Origin: JABISG01 sp963581435
GTDB taxonomy: Bacteria > Planctomycetota > Planctomycetia > Planctomycetales > Planctomycetaceae
Assembly (NCBI GenBank): GCA_963581435.1
Contig: CAUZOL010000264.1
Coordinates: 1 to 9,781, forward strand
Direction: 5' to 3'
DNA length: 9,781 nt
The notes under the pieces are model-generated. The model was not told the origin of the DNA. It saw only the letters and a list, made by a program, of their open reading frames with translations, and did no database searches. Shown piece after piece: positions 6,810-9,781 of this stretch. The translations under genes were made by a program, and so were the position numbers. Positions within the stretch are counted from its first letter, which is position 1; every line of letters begins with the position of its first letter.

Positions 6810-8117
6810 ATGAAACGACCAGCCCTCACAGCTTGCGGGTCAATCGAGCACGACGCGCACCGGCGCCGATTCCTGCAAGGTACGCTGGCAGGGACGACAG
6901 CCGCGCTCTCGTTCGGCAGGATGACCGTAGCAGCCGACGACGTTCCCAATGCGATCACTCTGCAAAAATCACAAAAGCGCGTGCTGTTCATCTGGCTGGC
7001 GGGCGGTGCGAGCCAATTCGAAATGTGGGATCCCAAACCGGGCCGCGAAACCGGCGGGCCGTTTCGCACGATCCCGACTGCGATTCCCGGCTATCACGTC
7101 GGGGAGTTGATGCCCAAAATCGCCACCCAGATGGATAAGATTGCGGTCGTTCGCTCGCTCGATACCGGCATTTCCGCCCACGCCATTGCGGCCGATCTGA
7201 TTAGTACGGGGCGGCCGAAAGAGGCGGCTTTGGAGTATCCGGAAATCGGCGTCGTGCTGGCGAAAGAATTGGCCGTCCGTGACAGCCTGCTTCCCGATTA
7301 CGTTTCGTTCTTTCTTTCGACCGAAGGCCGCCGCCGGCCGGCGACCGGTTTTCTCGGCGGTCGGCATACCCCGCTGATGTTGGAAGAGAGTATGCGGCCC
7401 GCGAATATCGATCTCCCGCAGGGCGTCTCGCGTCCGCAACACACAGAGCGCGAACAACTTCGTGAATTGCTCAGCCGGGAATTCGCCGAGCGTCGCGCCG
7501 GTGCCGGGCGCGTCGGCGGGTACAACAGTGCGTTTGCCAAAGTGCGGGGTTTGATGCAGTCGGATCACCTGTTCGACATTGAGCAGGAACCGCCCGCGGT
7601 GCGCGAACGCTACGGCCGCACCGTCTTTGGCCGCCAATGCCTCGTCGCTCGCAGGTTGCTGGAAGCTGGAGTGCCAATGGTCAAAGTCGCCCGCGGCTTT
7701 TGGGACAGCCACCACGACAATTTCGAGAGCCATCGTGAACTCGTTCCCGATTTCGACCACGTTTTCAGCACTCTTCTGGACGATCTCCACGAACGGGGGC
7801 TGTTGGAATCGACGCTGGTGATTGTACTGTCGGAGTTTGGGCGAACGCCGAAGATCAACAAGGACGTCGGCCGCGACCACTACGCTGCTGCCTGGTCGTG
7901 TGCTTTTGCCGGTTGCGGCATCAAAGGGGGAGCAGTTTACGGGAAGACCGACGATGATGGAAAGACGGTGGTTGACGGCAAGGCGAACGCCGGCGACGTG
8001 GCCGCCACGATTTACAAGGCGGCCGGCATCGATCCCGAAAAACACTACTACGTTGGGCCCCGTCCCGTGCCGCTGGCGAAAGAAGATGCCGTGCCGATCG
8101 ACGCCATTCTGTCGTAA
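6810..8117 (+). CDS. DUF1501 protein with twin-arginine signal (module 2)
   Basis: This is a 435-residue DUF1501 paralogue. The N-terminus has a Tat-like motif, H17-RRRFLQ, followed by a small-residue hydrophobic stretch (GTLAGTTAALSF, 24-35). A cut near AVAAD-like residues about 39-43 is plausible. The core starts RVLFIWLAGGASQFEMWDPK (57-76). Later blocks are GELMPKIATQMDKIAVVRSL (98-117), FWDSHHDNFESH (297-308), SEFGRTPKIN (341-350), GRDHYAAAW (354-362) and the C-terminal GPRPVPL. Compared with the first copy, DTHGDNF becomes DSHHDNF, GEIGRTP becomes SEFGRTP, and the DHPGG block is replaced by SAHAIA, so candidate metal or active-site surroundings differ. There is no ribosome binding site, but the Tat motif supports 6810 as the start. 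It likely pairs with the DUF1549 protein 78 bases upstream. No substrate is known. Confidence 0.94.
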   Translation: MKRPALTACGSIEHDAHRRRFLQGTLAGTTAALSFGRMTVAADDVPNAITLQKSQKRVLFIWLAGGASQFEMWDPKPGRETGGPFRTIPTAIPGYHVGELMPKIATQMDKIAVVRSLDTGISAHAIAADLISTGRPKEAALEYPEIGVVLAKELAVRDSLLPDYVSFFLSTEGRRRPATGFLGGRHTPLMLEESMRPANIDLPQGVSRPQHTEREQLRELLSREFAERRAGAGRVGGYNSAFAKVRGLMQSDHLFDIEQEPPAVRERYGRTVFGRQCLVARRLLEAGVPMVKVARGFWDSHHDNFESHRELVPDFDHVFSTLLDDLHERGLLESTLVIVLSEFGRTPKINKDVGRDHYAAAWSCAFAGCGIKGGAVYGKTDDDGKTVVDGKANAGDVAATIYKAAGIDPEKHYYVGPRPVPLAKEDAVPIDAILS

Positions 8118-8130
8118 CGTGACTTTCAAT

Positions 8131-8166
8131 GTGACAACCAGCGGCAAGGTGACAATCAGCGGTAGG
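8131..8166 (+). repeat. Imperfect 18-bp tandem repeat before the second WD40 gene
   Basis: GTGACAACCAGCGGCAAG (8131-8148) is followed directly by GTGACAATCAGCGGTAGG (8149-8166), matching at 15 of 18 positions. A shorter GTGAC start occurs at 8119-8123. The repeat occupies half of the 72-base gap. It could be a leftover of duplicated coding sequence, a protein binding site, or replication slippage. Confidence 0.55.
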
Positions 8167-8174
8167 ATCCCGGC

Positions 8175-8180
8175 GAGGAG
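8175..8180 (+). promoter_or_regulatory. Ribosome binding site (GAGGAG) deciding the WD40 start
   Basis: GAGGAG ends nine bases before GTG at 8190 and three bases before the in-frame TTG at 8184. The spacing and the better codon favour GTG at 8190. Confidence 0.5.
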
Positions 8181-8189
8181 TTTTTGACC

Positions 8190-9236
8190 GTGCTATTCAC
8201 TCCCCAACAGGCAACACTTCGCGCAAGCTGCGAGACCCCGGGCATTCTGTTCGGCCTCTGCCGCGACCCGGAAGACGGCCGTTTGTACGGCGCAGGAACC
8301 GACGGCTTCGCCTATGTGATCGATCCGACGGCAGAGAAACCGATTGCTGAGAAAAAATGGCGGCTGCACGAGAATTTCGTATCGTCAATGGCATTCAACG
8401 ACGGTGTCATCATCAGCGGAGGCTTCGACCGGCGGCTCGTTTGGACGAACGTCGCCGATGGCAATCCGATTCGGACCATCGAAGCCCACGACGGTTGGGT
8501 CCGCGATCTGGCGTTGTTTCCGGATCGAGAGCGACTGGTGAGTGTCGGCGACGACATGCAAGTAAAGATTTGGAACAGACAAACCGGTGAGTTGACTTCG
8601 ACACTTGAGGGGCACGCGAAGAAGACTCCGCAAGGATACGCAACCGCACTCTATGCCGTGTCGGTTAGTCCCGACGGAAAGACAATTGCCAGCGGCGACC
8701 GCATCGGCGAAGTCTGCCTGTGGGAAGCCGACAGCGGCAAGTTCGTTAGGCGGCTCAAAGCACCGGGATTCTACACCTACGATCCGCTCAAACGCGTCCG
8801 CTCTATCGGCGGCATCCGTTCGGTCGCATTCTCGCCCGATGGTTTGCAGCTGGCAATCGGCGGCATCGGGCAGGTCACCAACGTCGATGGTTTCGTCGGC
8901 CCCTGCCGCGTTGAACTGTGGGACTGGCGCGCCGGCAAGCGAGTATTCGCCGGAGAAGATAGCCACAAGGCAGTTGTGAACCATGTCGCGTTTCATCCGG
9001 CTCGGTCGTGGCTGATTGGGGCCGGTGGCGGCGATAGCGGCGGCATCCTAGCGTTCTGGGACAGAAAGGCCACGAAAGCAGTTCACAAAGCAAAACCGAA
9101 AGGGCATCTGCAACGGTTCCTGCTCGACGCCAACAGCGAGCAACTATTGGCGGTCGGGTACGGCGGATTTCAGATCTGGAGTTTTCGCGCGAAAGAACCT
9201 CCCGCCGAGAAGAACCCGGCGGCGAATTCGAGCTAA
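8190..9236 (+). CDS. Seven-repeat WD40 beta-propeller protein (module 2)
   Basis: This is a 348-residue protein from GTG at 8190, chosen over the TTG six bases upstream because of GAGGAG at 8175-8180. Seven WD40-like blades are visible at about 21-46, 60-94, 100-135, 149-187, 207-252, 259-298 and 306-332. Examples are HDGWVRDLALFPDRERLVSV with VKIWNRQTGEL, then VSVSPDGKTIASGD, SVAFSPDGLQLAIGG and HVAFHPARSWLIGAGG. The blades fill almost the whole chain, which suggests a single compact propeller. It lacks the charged insertions of the first WD40 protein and is about 65 residues shorter. No signal peptide or membrane segment is seen. It occupies the same place in the second module as the first WD40 protein in the first, and it is the last gene of the run, with a truncated minus-strand gene converging 17 bases later. 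Its role is inferred as a binding scaffold. Confidence 0.9.
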   Translation: MLFTPQQATLRASCETPGILFGLCRDPEDGRLYGAGTDGFAYVIDPTAEKPIAEKKWRLHENFVSSMAFNDGVIISGGFDRRLVWTNVADGNPIRTIEAHDGWVRDLALFPDRERLVSVGDDMQVKIWNRQTGELTSTLEGHAKKTPQGYATALYAVSVSPDGKTIASGDRIGEVCLWEADSGKFVRRLKAPGFYTYDPLKRVRSIGGIRSVAFSPDGLQLAIGGIGQVTNVDGFVGPCRVELWDWRAGKRVFAGEDSHKAVVNHVAFHPARSWLIGAGGGDSGGILAFWDRKATKAVHKAKPKGHLQRFLLDANSEQLLAVGYGGFQIWSFRAKEPPAEKNPAANSS

Positions 9237-9253
9237 TGTACCGATCAGCGCTG

Positions 9254-9463
9254 TCAGTCGCCGAGAGCCTGAATGCCCGACAACAACTGATGGAGAATCT
9301 GCAGCCGAGCCTGCGCGGCCAGCGGTTGTTGCTGTCGTAGCGGTGCGGTCTTGGCCGCTTTCACGAGTCGATTTTGTTCGCGATGCAGGGCGGTCAGCGC
9401 TTTTCGAAGTTCGCGATCGTTTTTGCCGAGCGTGTCGCCAAACTTGCCAACAAGTGGACTTTT
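9254..9463 (-). pseudogene. C-terminal 69-residue remnant of a charged helical protein
   Basis: A minus-strand frame is open from 9463 down to a TGA at 9256-9254. It has no ATG, GTG or TTG near its beginning and meets an upstream stop at 9466-9464. The translation, including LGKNDRELRKALTALHREQN, RLVKAAKTAPLRQQQPLAAQ and LQILHQLLSGIQALGD, is strongly protein-like. It has alternating charges, leucines at heptad-like spacing, and Gln/Ala-rich helices suggesting a coiled coil or helical bundle. I read it as the surviving C-terminus of a gene whose upstream part was removed or displaced between about 9450 and 9521, next to an IS66 element. The family is not recognised. Its stop lies 17 bases from the convergent WD40 stop. 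Confidence 0.5.
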
Positions 9464-9521
9464 TCAACACGCCCGACCGTATTAGCGGACTCCGTACGCG
9501 CACGCGGAACTCGGAGGTTTA
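9464..9521. other. Short scar-like stretch between the gene remnant and the IS66 end
   Basis: These 58 bases contain no gene. On the minus strand the segment ends in TGTTGAAAAAGTC, which abruptly breaks the helical reading frame and resembles termini of some other insertion sequences. It may be the trace of an earlier insertion or deletion. That resemblance is from memory and not verified. Confidence 0.25.
9514..9521. repeat. Candidate 8-bp target site duplication (GAGGTTTA)
   Basis: IS66-family elements usually duplicate 8 bp on insertion. The eight bases just outside the GTAAGCG terminus are GAGGTTTA. The matching copy would lie beyond the right edge, so the call is a prediction. Confidence 0.35.
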
Positions 9522-9541
9522 GTAAGCGTCCGGCCTGCCCA
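9522..9541 (-). repeat. IS66-type terminal inverted repeat (one end)
   Basis: The plus strand reads GTAAGCGTCCGGCCTGCCCA from 9522. GTAAGCG is the characteristic outer end of IS66-type elements. The inner limit is estimated because the partner repeat is not in the window. Confidence 0.55.
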
Positions 9542-9563
9542 TGGTGGGGAGGGCTGGATCCGC

Positions 9564-9781
9564 CTAGCGTTGATGGCGGGCCGCGACACGTCGGCGACGG
9601 CGGCGGTCGCGTTTGTTGGCGGCTTTGGCACGCGATTCTTCGAGGCGGTGAGTTAGAACGGCTTCGGGATGTGCGGCCGCCCAGCGATCGGGAAGCATCT
9701 CTTCGAGTTGGCAATCCTCGGCGTGGAGCCGCATCAGAAGTTCTCGAACATACGCCCACGGTTCAATCCGATGTCGTTTCG
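9564..9781 (-). CDS. IS66-family transposase, C-terminal 71 residues
   Basis: The minus strand carries 71 codons and a TAG at 9566-9564, entering from the right edge with no start in view. The residues KRHRIEPWAYVRELLMRLH, then LEEMLPDRWAAAHPEA, then an Arg-rich tail, match the C-terminal element of IS66 transposases. That element typically holds a helical W-A-Y-L/V-R segment followed by a LLPDRW-like motif. The DDE catalytic residues lie upstream and are not in the window, so activity cannot be judged. The reading frame is intact as far as visible. IS66 transposases move DNA through a DDE mechanism and often need accessory proteins encoded in the same element. The long Arg/Lys-rich ending after HRLEESR is seen in the sequence and may be clade-specific. 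Confidence 0.8.
   Translation of the reverse strand, partial: KRHRIEPWAYVRELLMRLHAEDCQLEEMLPDRWAAAHPEAVLTHRLEESRAKAANKRDRRRRRRVAARHQR

Larger units (their letters stand above)
9522..9781 (-). mobile_element. IS66-family insertion sequence, transposase-end part (continues past the right edge)
   Basis: The visible 260 bases hold the element end nearest the transposase C-terminus. The boundary is marked by GTAAGCGTCCGGCC starting at 9522, matching the GTAAGCG-type termini known for IS66-family inverted repeats. Forty-odd non-coding bases follow, then the C-terminus of the transposase read on the minus strand. The other terminal repeat and any accessory genes of the IS66 type would be outside the window. 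It is inserted next to a truncated gene and after the last WD40 gene. Confidence 0.75.

Noticed and set aside
6969..8147. A 392-codon open frame on the minus strand
   Set aside because: It lies fully antisense to the second DUF1501 gene, whose family motifs are unmistakable. The antisense translation shows no recognisable motif. Long antisense frames are common in GC-rich coding DNA.
9394..9759. A 121-codon minus-strand frame over the IS66 end
   Set aside because: It is Arg/Ser/Pro-rich and out of frame with the clear IS66 transposase C-terminus. It also runs across the element boundary.
1..9781. CRISPR array, tRNA or rRNA genes
   Set aside because: No regularly spaced repeats, no tRNA-like cloverleaf and no rRNA-like conserved stretch were seen on either strand by reading. 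A covariance-model scan was not possible.

Overview
The window looks like a chromosomal segment from a member of the Planctomycetota. This rests on gene content: DUF1549/DUF1553 proteins (the planctomycete-type cytochrome families PSCyt2 and PSD1), DUF1501 proteins with Tat signals, and WD40 proteins encoded beside them. The order within the phylum cannot be told from this stretch. The DNA is moderately GC-rich throughout.

Layout. (1) Bases 1-760, minus strand: a compact run of small genes reading towards the left edge. It holds a frame-broken reading frame (760 to 381), a 62-residue ORF overlapping it by GTGA and preceded by GGAGG (384 to 196), and a helix-turn-helix-like protein with a strong GGAGGT site, cut by the window edge (159 to 1). 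(2) Bases 761-846: a divergent intergenic gap with an extended -10-like element facing right. (3) Bases 847-9236, plus strand: six genes forming two consecutive copies of one module, DUF1549/DUF1553 (Sec signal, one CxxCH), DUF1501 (Tat signal) and a seven-repeat WD40 propeller. The modules are fused by a 4-base ATGA overlap between the first WD40 gene and the second DUF1549 gene. Other gaps are 45-81 bases, so all six may be one transcription unit. A 10-bp perfect hairpin lies between the first DUF1501 and WD40 genes, and an imperfect 18-bp tandem repeat between the second DUF1501 and WD40 genes. (4) Bases 9254-9463, minus strand: the C-terminal 69 residues of a charged helical protein with no start, apparently truncated. 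(5) Bases 9522-9781: the transposase end of an IS66-family element, with a GTAAGCG terminus and the C-terminal 71 residues of its transposase.

How the genes may work together. The DUF1549/DUF1553 proteins carry cleavable signals and a single covalent-heme motif, the DUF1501 proteins carry twin-arginine signals and alkaline-phosphatase-superfamily-like motifs, and the WD40 proteins carry no visible signal. The repeated module suggests a functional trio, with the first two exported and the propeller either cytoplasmic or exported by an unseen route. The two modules have clearly diverged in protein sequence but keep gene order and some motifs to the letter, including an identical EFRFNH C-terminus in both DUF1549/DUF1553 proteins. 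They look like old paralogues retained as a pair. The biochemical role of these families is not established to my knowledge, and I assign no substrate.
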